A DNA stretch of 33,843 bases from an uncultured Arenimonas sp. Its GTDB lineage: Bacteria; Pseudomonadota; Gammaproteobacteria; Xanthomonadales; Xanthomonadaceae. This document shows positions 15,309 to 22,782 of the stretch, one piece after another; the first letter of the stretch is position 1, and every line of letters begins with the position of its first letter. A program made the position numbers and the translations under genes. The stretch spans positions 1 through 33,843 of the forward strand of contig CAMPHE010000001.1 of NCBI GenBank assembly GCA_946885815.1. The letters are read 5' to 3'. Under the pieces are notes generated by a model. That model worked only from the letters and a program-made list of their open reading frames with translations, ran no database searches and had not been told where the DNA came from.

Positions 15309-16322
15309 TCAGAACCACTTCCGCCAGCGGCCGAGGAGCAGCGCGGCCAGGCCGATCATCACGAGCGCGCCGGTCGCGTACCAGAAACCGCTCGTCGCAT
15401 CGAAAAAGCCCGCCTTGAAGTTCATGCCGAGCATGCCGGCGACGACGGCCAGGATGCCGAGCACCACCGTCGCGAACGTCAGCACGCTCATCGACGCGTT
15501 CGTGCGCAGCGCGGTCTGGTTGCTGAACAGGTCGAAGCTGCCCATCACCAGGTCGCGGCAGTTCTCCACCATGTCCATCGCGCGTTCGAAGCGGCCGTCG
15601 AGCGCGCCGAAGTGCCGCGCGGCGTCGCGGCCTTCGCCCGGGCGGAAATCCGGCCGCGACAGCAGGCCGTAGACGGCACGGTGCGGCGACAGCATGCGCC
15701 GGAGCCGCGAGGCGCCGCGCCGCAGCGTGCGCAGTTCCGGCAGGCTGCCGAGGTGGCGGTCGTCGAAGATCTCCAGCTCCAGCCGCTCCACCGCCGCCTC
15801 GAACCCGGACACCGCGTCGAAGTAGGTCGTCAGGTGCCCGTCGAGCACGACGGCGGCGAAACTCTCGGCGCTCAGCACGCCGAGGCCGGCGCGCGGCGGC
15901 TGCCCGTCGCGCAGCGCGTCGAGGAACGGCAACGCCGTTCGATGCCGGGTGACGAGTCGGTTCCGGGCCCCGTGGAGGTCGAGCACGTCGCCATCGAAGC
16001 CGTGGCCGTTCGCCGGATGCACCGCCACCACGCGCACCGCGAAGCACTCGCCCAGGTCCATCAGTGCCGGCTGCGACTTGCCGGGAAACTCGGGTCGCGG
16101 CAACGAAAGCGCCTCGCGGACCTGTTCGAACAGCGCTTCGTCGTCGCCCTGCACGTCGACCCACAGCATCTGGTCGTCGCCGAGCGCCAGTCCGGCGAGA
16201 TCGTCGACGCCCAGCGCGGGCGGCGCCCCGCTGCCGCCGTACAGCCGCGCGAACACGGCCGGCGGCGCGGACGCGGGTTCGCGTCGCGAGCTGTCTTCGC
16301 CGCCTGCCGGCGCCTTCGCCAT
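15309..16322 (-). CDS. CorA-family divalent cation transporter
   Basis: The 337-residue protein has the CorA layout: a large cytoplasmic N-terminal alpha/beta domain, a long helix with LRTLRRGASRLRRMLSPHRAVYGLL, then two C-terminal transmembrane helices with GMN at 299-301 (AGMLGMNFKAGFF) between them and a basic tail (GRWRKWF). GMN is the selectivity signature for Mg2+ (or Zn2+/Co2+ in ZntB-like members). The loop after GMN (FKAGFFDATSGF) differs from the typical MPEL of classical CorA and fits the ZntB-like or 'CorA-II' side. The gene lies five bases after the SDR stop, so it is co-transcribed. The start is uncertain; no good Shine-Dalgarno is seen. Confidence 0.88.
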   Translation of the reverse strand: MAKAPAGGEDSSRREPASAPPAVFARLYGGSGAPPALGVDDLAGLALGDDQMLWVDVQGDDEALFEQVREALSLPRPEFPGKSQPALMDLGECFAVRVVAVHPANGHGFDGDVLDLHGARNRLVTRHRTALPFLDALRDGQPPRAGLGVLSAESFAAVVLDGHLTTYFDAVSGFEAAVERLELEIFDDRHLGSLPELRTLRRGASRLRRMLSPHRAVYGLLSRPDFRPGEGRDAARHFGALDGRFERAMDMVENCRDLVMGSFDLFSNQTALRTNASMSVLTFATVVLGILAVVAGMLGMNFKAGFFDATSGFWYATGALVMIGLAALLLGRWRKWF

Positions 16323-16327
16323 GTGCT

Positions 16328-17212
16328 TCAGTGCGCGCGCCCCGACACGCGTCCGTCCTCGCCCGCCTGCCACAGCGTGCCTTCGGGCCGGCGCGGGGGC
16401 GCGTCGCGCTGCTGCGCGTCGGCCTGCATCGCCGCCAGCCGGTCGGCGACCGACGGCAGCACCTGCGTCAGCGCGACGTTGAGCGACGCGGTCAGCCCGA
16501 CCTTGACGTCGCGGCCGCCCTGCTCGGCCGCCTTCAGGATCGCCTCGGCGACCTGGTCGGGCGGGATGCCGTCGAACGGCAGCTTCGGTTCGCGGTCCAT
16601 GTAGTTGCGCGCGTGTTCGGGGTAGGGCGTGTGCACCGCGGTCGGCTGGATCAGCACCACCGACACCGGCGCCGCGTCGAGCAGCTCCAGTTCGATGCGC
16701 AGCGTGTCGGTGAAACCCTTCACCGCGTGCTTGGACGCGGTGTACATGCCCTGCAGCGGCACCACCGCCTCGGAGACCTCGCTGCCGACGTTCACCAGCA
16801 CGCCGCGGCTTTCGCGCAGATGCGGCAGCACCGCCAGCGAGCCGTTCACCACGCCCCAGAAGTTGACGTCGAACATCCGGCGCGCGTCGTCCTCGCCGAT
16901 GTCCTCGAGCCGGCCGTAGATGCCGACGCCGGCATTGTTGACCCACGTGTCGATGCGACCGTAGGCGCCCAGCGCCTGGGCCACCGCCTCGTCGACCTGC
17001 GAGCGCTTCGACACGTCGGCATGCACGGCGATCGCGGCGCCGCCGCGCTTCACGATCTGGTCGACGGCGTCGGCGAGCGTGGCGTCGCTGCGCGCGATCA
17101 TCACGACGCGCGCGCCGCGCTCGGCCGCCATCAGCGCGGTGCACAGGCCGATGCCGCTGGAGGCGCCGGTGATCGCGATCACCTGCTCGTGCAAGGGAAG
17201 ATGCGCGGTCAT
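16328..17212 (-). CDS. SDR family oxidoreductase
   Basis: The 294-residue classical short-chain dehydrogenase has the cofactor motif TGASSGIG at 15-22, NNAG at 92-95 and the catalytic Ser144, Tyr157 and Lys161 (YTASK). The C-terminal region (PYPEHARNYMDREPKLPFDGI) resembles the DltE/YusZ-like subgroup of unknown substrate. It is translated from ATG 17212 with an ideal AGGAGG five bases upstream, so expression is probably high. It is first in a two-gene operon with the CorA-like transporter and divergent from the zinc-ribbon gene. Confidence 0.9.
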   Translation of the reverse strand: MTAHLPLHEQVIAITGASSGIGLCTALMAAERGARVVMIARSDATLADAVDQIVKRGGAAIAVHADVSKRSQVDEAVAQALGAYGRIDTWVNNAGVGIYGRLEDIGEDDARRMFDVNFWGVVNGSLAVLPHLRESRGVLVNVGSEVSEAVVPLQGMYTASKHAVKGFTDTLRIELELLDAAPVSVVLIQPTAVHTPYPEHARNYMDREPKLPFDGIPPDQVAEAILKAAEQGGRDVKVGLTASLNVALTQVLPSVADRLAAMQADAQQRDAPPRRPEGTLWQAGEDGRVSGRAH

Positions 17213-17217
17213 GGTCG

Positions 17218-17223
17218 CCTCCT
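17218..17223 (-). promoter_or_regulatory. Consensus Shine-Dalgarno (AGGAGG) of the SDR gene
   Basis: AGGAGG on the minus strand, five bases before ATG 17212; it fixes the start and implies efficient translation. Confidence 0.8.
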
Positions 17224-17362
17224 GGTGCTCGCGGTCGGAACGGCACGATGCCGCCGCCGCCGTCGCCGGTCCGTGAGCGCCGCGCCGCGACACGTGGCGC
17301 TCACCGGCGGGCACGCACGCTGGGCGGTGCCCGCGCGCGGCGGGCGCACCCGGAGAACGCCC

Positions 17363-17596
17363 ATGGGCACCTGCGACGTCTGCGGCAATACCTACGACAA
17401 GTCGTTCACGATCACCCGCGACGGGCGGAGCGCCACGTTCGATTCCTTCGAATGCGCGATCCACGCCATGGCGCCGACGTGTTCGCGTTGCGGCTGCCGG
17501 ATCATCGGCCACGGCAGCGAATCGGACGGCCGGTTCTTCTGCTGCGCGCACTGCGCGAACCGCGCCGGCGTCGAAGAGATCCAGGACCGGGCCTGA
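17363..17596 (+). CDS. Cysteine-rich zinc-ribbon / metallothionein-like small protein
   Basis: The 77-residue protein has nine cysteines (C4, C7, C31, C40, C43, C45, C60, C61, C64) and three histidines near them (H34, H50, H63). The N-terminal CDVCGNTYDKSF is a CxxC knuckle with FDSFECAIHA; the second half, CSRCGCRIIGHG...FFCCAHCANRAG, resembles the prokaryotic metallothionein-like signature. Zn binding is therefore likely, but enzymatic or DNA-binding function is not indicated. The start ATG 17363 has GGAG about nine bases upstream. It is monocistronic, between divergent SDR and convergent kinase genes. Confidence 0.75.
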   Translation: MGTCDVCGNTYDKSFTITRDGRSATFDSFECAIHAMAPTCSRCGCRIIGHGSESDGRFFCCAHCANRAGVEEIQDRA

Positions 17597-17612
17597 CGCC
17601 CGGCCCGCCGCC

Positions 17613-19091
17613 TCACCCCGGCGTCGCCGGCTTCAGCGACGGCACCGCGCTGAACAGCGCTTCGACGCCGAGGGGCTTGGCGAGATGCACGTCGAAGCCC
17701 GCCTCGGCCGATCGCGCCCGGTCCTCCGCCGTCGCGTAGCCGGAAATCGCCACCAGCGTCGCGCCTTCGAGCCCGCGCTCGCCGCGGATCGCGCGCGCGA
17801 GGTCGAACCCGTTCATGCCGGGCAGGCCGAGATCGAGCAGGGCCACGTCGGGCCGCTCGCTCCGCGCCAGCTGCAGCGCGACCTCGCCGTCGTAGGCCAT
17901 CACCGCGCGGTGCCCGGCCATTTCCACGACCTCGCGCAGGATCTGCGCGGCGTCGACGTTGTCGTCGACGACCAGGACCGTCATGCGGTCGTCGGTGCCG
18001 GCCACGTCGACCGCCGGCAGCGTCAGCTCGAAGCGACTGCCGCAGCCCGGGCCGGCGCTGTGTCCGGTCAGCCGCCCGCCATGCAGTTCGGCGATGCGCC
18101 GCGCGATCGGCAGCCCGAGGCCGAGCCCGCCGGCCGACCGGTCAATCGTCTGCCGGTCCTGCGTGAACAGGTCGAAGACGAACGGCATCACCTGCGGGTC
18201 GATGCCGGCGCCGTCGTCGGTGACCACCACCCTCGCCAGTTCCGCGTCGCCGTCGAGCACCATCGCGATGCGCCCGCCCGGCGGCGTGTACTTGCTGGCG
18301 TTGCCGAGCAGATTGCTCAGTACCTGCGTGAGCCGCACGACGTCGCCGCGGACCACCGGGTCGCCGCGCAGCTCCAGCGAGAATTCCTGGTTCTTCTGCT
18401 GCAGCGCGCCCTGCGTGGCCTCGACCGCGCGCTCGACCGCGTCGCGCAGGCGCATCCGTCGCGGCTCGAGGCGCACGTCGCCGCGATGGATGCGGCTGAC
18501 GTCGAGCAGGTCGTCGACGAGGCGGCTGAGGTGCTGCGCCTGGCGCTCGACGATGCCCAGCGCCCACGCCGTCTTGTCGTGGTCGTGCGGCTGCAGGCGG
18601 GCGGCGGTGGCGGCCATCAGGATCGGCGCGAGCGGATTGCGCAGCTCGTGCGCGAGCATCGCCACGAACTGCGTCATCTGCCGGTTGTCGGATTCCAGCG
18701 TTTCCAGCCGGCGCCGCTCGGTCATGTCGCGCGTGATCTTCGCGAACCCGCGCAGCTCGCCACTCTTCTCGTCGTGCAACGCGGTGATCACCACGTTCGC
18801 CCAGAACCGCGAGCCGTCCTTGCGCACGCGCCAGCCTTCGTCCTCGAAGCGGCCCTCGGCGGCGGCGAGGCGCAGTTCCGTCATCGGCCAGCCGGTGCGG
18901 TTGGCTTCCTCCGGGTAGAAGCGCGAGAAATGGTGGCCGATGATCTCGTCGGCGCGGTAGCCCTTGATGCGTTCGGCGCCTTCGTTCCAGCTGATGATGA
19001 TGCCCTGCGGATCGAGCGCGAAGATCGCGTAGTCGCGCACGCGGTTCACCAGCAGCCGGAACAGTTCGTCGCGGTCGGCCGTCGAATTCAT
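17613..19091 (-). CDS. PAS-domain hybrid sensor histidine kinase
   Basis: The 492-residue cytoplasmic protein has no transmembrane segment. Domains in order: PAS (about 10-125: ALDPQGIIISWNEGAERIKGY), HisKA with H148 in LAHELRNPLAP, HATPase (N-box N264 in LGNASKYTP, G1 DDGAGID at 292-298, G2 GGLGLGLPIA at 321-330), and a C-terminal receiver with phosphoacceptor D420 in ALLDLGLPGMNG. All catalytic residues are present. The PAS probably senses an intracellular cue such as redox or a small ligand. Its ATG overlaps the EcsC-like gene stop (ATGA, 19088-19091), so they are coupled. Its output partner is unknown; the orphan regulator at 4360 is a possible but unproven partner. Confidence 0.93.
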   Translation of the reverse strand: MNSTADRDELFRLLVNRVRDYAIFALDPQGIIISWNEGAERIKGYRADEIIGHHFSRFYPEEANRTGWPMTELRLAAAEGRFEDEGWRVRKDGSRFWANVVITALHDEKSGELRGFAKITRDMTERRRLETLESDNRQMTQFVAMLAHELRNPLAPILMAATAARLQPHDHDKTAWALGIVERQAQHLSRLVDDLLDVSRIHRGDVRLEPRRMRLRDAVERAVEATQGALQQKNQEFSLELRGDPVVRGDVVRLTQVLSNLLGNASKYTPPGGRIAMVLDGDAELARVVVTDDGAGIDPQVMPFVFDLFTQDRQTIDRSAGGLGLGLPIARRIAELHGGRLTGHSAGPGCGSRFELTLPAVDVAGTDDRMTVLVVDDNVDAAQILREVVEMAGHRAVMAYDGEVALQLARSERPDVALLDLGLPGMNGFDLARAIRGERGLEGATLVAISGYATAEDRARSAEAGFDVHLAKPLGVEALFSAVPSLKPATPG

Positions 19092-19894
19092 GCATTCCCC
19101 CCGGACGCATGGTAGGCCTCGCGGATCGCCGCGGGCCCGTGGATGCGTTCCAGCCGGCGGACGATGAAATGCCCGCGCGCGACGCGCTGGAAATGATCGA
19201 TGAACACGAGGTTCAACGCGGCGCCACTGGCGGCGCCGATCAGCGGCGCGGCCTGCGCTATCGCCTTCTGCGACACCGGCACCGAGAAGCGCGAGGCGAT
19301 CCCGTTGATCGCGCGCACCAGCGCCGGCGCGCCGGCGGCGGCCGCGCCGCCGGCGAGATGGCGCGCCGCGGCGCTGATCTGCTGCGCGAGCGCGGCGCGC
19401 GTCGCGAAGTAACCGGATTCGGCGCCGTCGTCGCGGCGCGTCGCGCCGCCCAGCGCGAGCACCTCGAGGCAGGCCATGCGCGTGTCGGGGCGCGACGGCG
19501 ATTCGCCCTCGCTGCGCGCGATGTCGGCGATCGAGCGCAGCATCGCGGTCGTCGTCAGCGGCAGTTCCACCACCAGGCCCGGGAGCCCGAAGAAGCCGCC
19601 GAACGCACCGGTGCCGGCGACCGCGACCTTGTGCAGCCGCAGCGACGGCCGACGCGGCACGTCGTCGGCGAACGTGCGCACGGCGGCGGAGAACGCCGAC
19701 TCCACCGCGCGGCGTGCGGCGCGATCGACGAGCCGCGACGCACCGCGCGGCAATTGCCGCAACAGGATGTATTCGATGGGCGCGCCGAGGAGGTTCGCCA
19801 TCTGCACGGCGAGGCCGGGGGATTCGAGCAGCGCGCGGGCTTCGGCGAGTTCGGCGAACTCGGCACGGGTCGGGCGGCGGACAAGCGATTTCAT
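19088..19894 (-). CDS. EcsC-family protein
   Basis: The 268-residue protein matches EcsC-like proteins: an N-terminal helical region (IEYILLRQLPRGASRLVDRAARRAVESAFSAA), a glycine-rich segment (GTGAFGGFFGLPGLVVELPLTTTAMLRSIADIARSEGE) and a C-terminal hydrophobic part (LIGAASGAALNLVFIDHFQRVARGHFIVRRLE). EcsC proteins are membrane-associated and of unclear function. It is translationally coupled to the downstream PAS hybrid kinase through ATGA, which links it to the kinase's signalling role. The ATG at 19894 is chosen because the upstream alternative adds an unlikely Arg/Gly-rich stretch. Confidence 0.85.
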   Translation of the reverse strand: MKSLVRRPTRAEFAELAEARALLESPGLAVQMANLLGAPIEYILLRQLPRGASRLVDRAARRAVESAFSAAVRTFADDVPRRPSLRLHKVAVAGTGAFGGFFGLPGLVVELPLTTTAMLRSIADIARSEGESPSRPDTRMACLEVLALGGATRRDDGAESGYFATRAALAQQISAAARHLAGGAAAAGAPALVRAINGIASRFSVPVSQKAIAQAAPLIGAASGAALNLVFIDHFQRVARGHFIVRRLERIHGPAAIREAYHASGGNA

Positions 19895-19948
19895 CGTCCG
19901 CATCCTAACGCGGGGCCGGCCCCGCACGCATGGGGAGGGATCGCGTGA

Positions 19949-19993
19949 GCGGCCTCCGCAGGCGAGCGCATCGCCTCCGGAGGCCGCATTTTT
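19949..19993 (+). terminator. Long bipartite hairpin with T-tract
   Basis: GCGGCCTCCG (19949-19958) pairs with CGGAGGCCGC (19978-19987); an inner 6-bp stem AGGCGA/TCGCCT extends it, and ATTTTT follows. It looks like a rho-independent terminator on the plus strand, yet both neighbouring genes are on the minus strand. A separate perfect 16-bp palindrome lies at 19910-19925. Confidence 0.6.
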
Positions 19994-20029
19994 CACACCA
20001 TCTTCGCGGTGCTTGCGTGCGCGCCGTGC

Positions 20030-20425
20030 TTACTCGCGGTCTTCCTCGAGATCGCGGTCGAGCGCACTGCCGCGGCCGCTGCCGCGCTGCGACATCTCGC
20101 TGTTGCTGCCCTGCATCGCACCGCGGCCCGACTGCTGGTTGCCGCCCTGCGACTGCTGGTTGCCTTGCGGGATCGGGTTGCCGTTGGCGTCGCACGCCGG
20201 ACCCTGCGTCATCGAGCCGCGGGAGCCCTGGTTCGCCGACTGCTGGTTGCCGCGCTGCTGCTGCTGCTGGTTGCCACCCTGCTGCTGGTTGCCGCCCTGC
20301 TGCTGCTGGTTGCCACCCTGCTGCTGGTTGCCGCCCTGCGACTGCTGGTTCCCGCCCTGCGACTGCTTGTTGCCGCCCTGGGTCTGGCGGTTGGTGTTGT
20401 TGGTCTCGTTCTTCCGATTGGCCAT
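20030..20425 (-). CDS. Gln/Asn/Gly-rich low-complexity repeat protein
   Basis: The 131-residue protein is almost free of hydrophobic residues. Residues 17-59 are seven imperfect GGNQQ(S/Q)Q-type repeats, with two more copies at 88-99, and the tail is acidic (DLEEDRE). It has one Cys (C78). Such composition is intrinsically disordered and prion-like or hydrophilin-like, and suits desiccation or stress protection, but function is unknown. The start ATG 20425 has AGGAG nine bases upstream. A sigma-54-type promoter precedes it. The repeat tract is coded by CAG-rich units prone to slippage. Confidence 0.75.
   Translation of the reverse strand: MANRKNETNNTNRQTQGGNKQSQGGNQQSQGGNQQQGGNQQQQGGNQQQGGNQQQQQRGNQQSANQGSRGSMTQGPACDANGNPIPQGNQQSQGGNQQSGRGAMQGSNSEMSQRGSGRGSALDRDLEEDRE
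20249..20377 (-). repeat. In-frame GGNQQ tandem coding repeats
   Basis: About seven imperfect 15-21-base units encoding GGNQQ followed by one to three Gln/Ser, within the Q/N-rich gene. The unit lengths differ by whole codons, as expected from replication slippage under selection for frame. Confidence 0.8.
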
Positions 20426-20733
20426 GATTCGTTCTCCTGATGGGATGCGAAGCCGCGGGCGACGATGCGCCCGCTGCGGAAGAAGGTTGCAAGTGCCATG
20501 CCATCACCCGGCGCTCGCGCCACGCGCACCGCGTGGCCGTGTCGTTCAGCCGGGAACCCCTGTTGCCGCGCTCGCGCGATCGTGCCGTTCACCGACGTGC
20601 ATCGTGCGTCAGCGGTAAACCGGTGAAACGACGTAATCTCGCCCCACCCCGCCGCGCCGCGTTTTCACTCCGTGTCTACACCGTCAGCTGCGTTTCACGG
20701 CGGGCGCGGAATGCTGCGGCCGAGGAGAACGCC
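20426..20733. other. 308-base intergenic region between two divergent genes
   Basis: It holds the sigma-54-type promoter of the minus-strand Q/N-rich gene (20487-20503) on the left. The right part, before the App1-like gene, has GAGGAG at 20721-20726 as its ribosome site but no promoter that I can identify with confidence. No small gene is visible. Confidence 0.6.
20487..20503 (-). promoter_or_regulatory. Sigma-54 (RpoN) -24/-12 promoter of the Q/N-rich gene
   Basis: On the minus strand TGGCATG-GCAC-TTGCAA matches the RpoN consensus, with GG and GC at the required spacing. The predicted start is near 20477, about 52 bases before the ATG. A GGTGA lies just upstream, as in the promoters at 2474 and 7384. 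Confidence 0.78.
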
Positions 20734-21963
20734 ATGACCCCGACCCCGTCGCGACGCCGCTGGCCCGCGCACGTCACGAAGTACCTGCAGGAATTCGTCA
20801 TCGACGCCGACGAGCACCTCGACAGCGCGCGCCGGCGCTACGCGGCGCGGTTCGGCGGCGATGCGCCGAAGCACATCGCGGCCTATCGCGCCCACGGCGA
20901 CGCCGGCGGCGCGGAACTGTCGGGCCGCGTGCTGGCGTCCGCGCCGATGGGCGGGCCGAAGGAAGACGACGGCTGGTGGGACAACCTGCTCAACACCTAT
21001 CGCCGCTTCGAGAGCGACGAAGTGCCGGGCGTCGCGCTGGAGATCGCCTTCCGCGGCGTGCGCGTGCGCGCGACCACCGACGCCGAGGGCTACTACCACG
21101 CGCGCATCGACACGCCCGGCGCGCCGATGAGCGACGCGCTCTGGGAGAACGCGTCCGTGGCGCTCGCCGACGGCACGCTGCTGACACCGCAGCCGGTGCT
21201 GCAGGTCGGCGACGGCGCCGACTTCGGCGTCATCTCCGACATCGACGACACCATCCTGCACAGCAGCATCCTCGACTGGAAGACCGCCGCGCAGCTGACG
21301 TTCCTGCACAACGCGCGCACGCGCAAGCCGTTGCGCGGCGCCGCGACGCTCTACCGGGCGCTGCAGGCGGGCGCGGGCGGCACGCGTCGCAACCCGGTGT
21401 TCTACGTGTCGAGTTCGCCATGGAACCTGTACGACCTGCTCGACGACTTCATGGAGCTCAACGCGATCCCGCCCGGCCCGGTGTTCCTGCGCGACATCGG
21501 CATGGACCCGGGCAAGTTCGTCAAGACCGCCGGCCACGGGCACAAGCTGGACCGCGCGCGCGAACTGATCGCGCGGCATCCGCGGCTGCGGTGGGTGCTG
21601 GTCGGCGATTCCGGCCAGGCGGACGCGGAGCTCTACGCCGCGGCCGCGCGGGAATTCGGCGAGCGCATCCTCGCGATCTACATCCGCGACGTCGATCCCG
21701 GCACCGAGGATCCGCGCGACGCGTTCGTCGACGGCTGGATCGAGAAGGTGGCGGGCACGAACGTGCCGATGCTGCGCGTCGCCGACAGCCTCGCGATCGC
21801 CGAGCACGCGCTCGGACTCGGTCTGCTCGACGCCGCCACGCTCGACGGCATCGCCGCCGAAGTGCAGCGTGACCGCGCGCGGCCGACGCTTCCCGAAGTG
21901 GCGGCGGACGAGGCGAAGGAGAAGGTCGTGACCGGCGACGTATCGCAGCCCGGAGCCAGCTGA
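20734..21963 (+). CDS. App1-like phosphatidate phosphatase (DUF2183)
   Basis: The 409-residue protein has an N-terminal region with a beta-sandwich feel (ELSGRVLAS...GVRVRATTDAEGYYHARI), then a catalytic HAD-type domain with ISDIDDTILHSS (DxDxT motif near residue 168), FYVSSSPWNLYDLL, LRDIG and GDSGQAD. This is the layout of App1/DUF2183 proteins, which remove phosphate from phosphatidic acid (yeast App1) but are largely uncharacterised in bacteria. The start has GAGGAG eight bases upstream. It is convergent with the TonB-C-like gene, separated by only three bases. A role in envelope lipid turnover is inferred. Confidence 0.85.
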   Translation: MTPTPSRRRWPAHVTKYLQEFVIDADEHLDSARRRYAARFGGDAPKHIAAYRAHGDAGGAELSGRVLASAPMGGPKEDDGWWDNLLNTYRRFESDEVPGVALEIAFRGVRVRATTDAEGYYHARIDTPGAPMSDALWENASVALADGTLLTPQPVLQVGDGADFGVISDIDDTILHSSILDWKTAAQLTFLHNARTRKPLRGAATLYRALQAGAGGTRRNPVFYVSSSPWNLYDLLDDFMELNAIPPGPVFLRDIGMDPGKFVKTAGHGHKLDRARELIARHPRLRWVLVGDSGQADAELYAAAAREFGERILAIYIRDVDPGTEDPRDAFVDGWIEKVAGTNVPMLRVADSLAIAEHALGLGLLDAATLDGIAAEVQRDRARPTLPEVAADEAKEKVVTGDVSQPGAS

Positions 21964-21966
21964 CCC

Positions 21967-22731
21967 TCAGTCGCCGGCCCCGCCCGCCTGCAGCCGGACC
22001 GGCCGCAGTTCGGCGAGCGCGATCGATTCGTCGGTCGGCGCGAACCGGTCCGGCAGGTCGAGCGCCGGGTACAGGTCCTCGCAGCCGCGCGGAAACCGGC
22101 GCGTGCAGAACACGACCGGGACGCGCACGGTCATGCCGTAGCGCCGCCCGTCCACTTCGTTCGGCGTGATCTTCCAGTCCTCGCTGTGCGCGAGCACCAC
22201 GTCCGCGAACACGTCGCGGAACGCGGCCGCGCGTTCCTCGTCGAGCAGCCGTTCGCGACGCGTCACGTCGACGCGTTCCACCGCCGTCGCGTCCTTCAGG
22301 AGCCGGCCGTCCTCGTCGAATGTCGCCAGCAGCACGACGCGTGCCCCGTAGCCGCGCCGCAACGCGGTGTGCGGATAGGCCGGCGGGTCGCGCCGCAGCT
22401 GCCAGCCGCCCCCTTCGCGGACGGCGACGGGAATCGCATCGAACCGGGCGCTGCCCCGGGGCGTATGCCGCACCTGCACGTTCACGGACGTGCGGCTCGG
22501 CACCGGCGCGCCATTCGCCGTCGCGGGGGTGAAGCGCAGTTTTCCCGCCAGATCCTCGAGCATCGGCGCCAGTCCCTCGGGCGCGTCGTCCTGGGTCACG
22601 ACGTCGACGACGCGGCCGGTCGCGTCGACGCCGACCTCGACCCCATAGGATCGATCGAACGACTGCTCGCCGCCGGCGACGGTGACGGCGGCGACCGTGC
22701 CGGCCAGCAGCCAGACGATGACGGAATTCAT
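21967..22731 (-). CDS. Exported TonB-C-like protein, paralog 1
   Basis: The 254-residue protein has a signal peptide (cleavage about residue 18-20). Two TonB-C-like halves follow, each with a 'DA/DEDGRV..V' strand pattern and FTPAT..G.PVPSRT (about 67-82); the second half has the YP..ALRRGYGARVVLLATFDEDGRL pattern. It ends with a VPVVFCTRRFPRGCEDL strand with two Cys, possibly a disulfide. It lacks the N-terminal anchor and Pro-rich stalk of a true TonB, so it is not an energy transducer. Its function is unknown. Paralogs lie at 22783-23559 and 26639-27376. Confidence 0.65.
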   Translation of the reverse strand: MNSVIVWLLAGTVAAVTVAGGEQSFDRSYGVEVGVDATGRVVDVVTQDDAPEGLAPMLEDLAGKLRFTPATANGAPVPSRTSVNVQVRHTPRGSARFDAIPVAVREGGGWQLRRDPPAYPHTALRRGYGARVVLLATFDEDGRLLKDATAVERVDVTRRERLLDEERAAAFRDVFADVVLAHSEDWKITPNEVDGRRYGMTVRVPVVFCTRRFPRGCEDLYPALDLPDRFAPTDESIALAELRPVRLQAGGAGD

Positions 22732-22782
22732 GGATACCCCGGGAATTCGCGCGGCGATTCCGCGCGGGCGCAGTCTACCGGC

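Noticed and set aside
17280..17362. TGGCGCTC and GGGCACG strings before the zinc-ribbon gene as a sigma-54 promoter.
   Set aside because: The GG to GC spacing is off by one and the -12 part is wrong.
20551..20580. GGGAACCCC followed by CGATCGT, like an ECF sigma promoter upstream of the App1-like gene.
   Set aside because: The -10 part does not match a specific ECF class, and the strings are common in GC-rich DNA.
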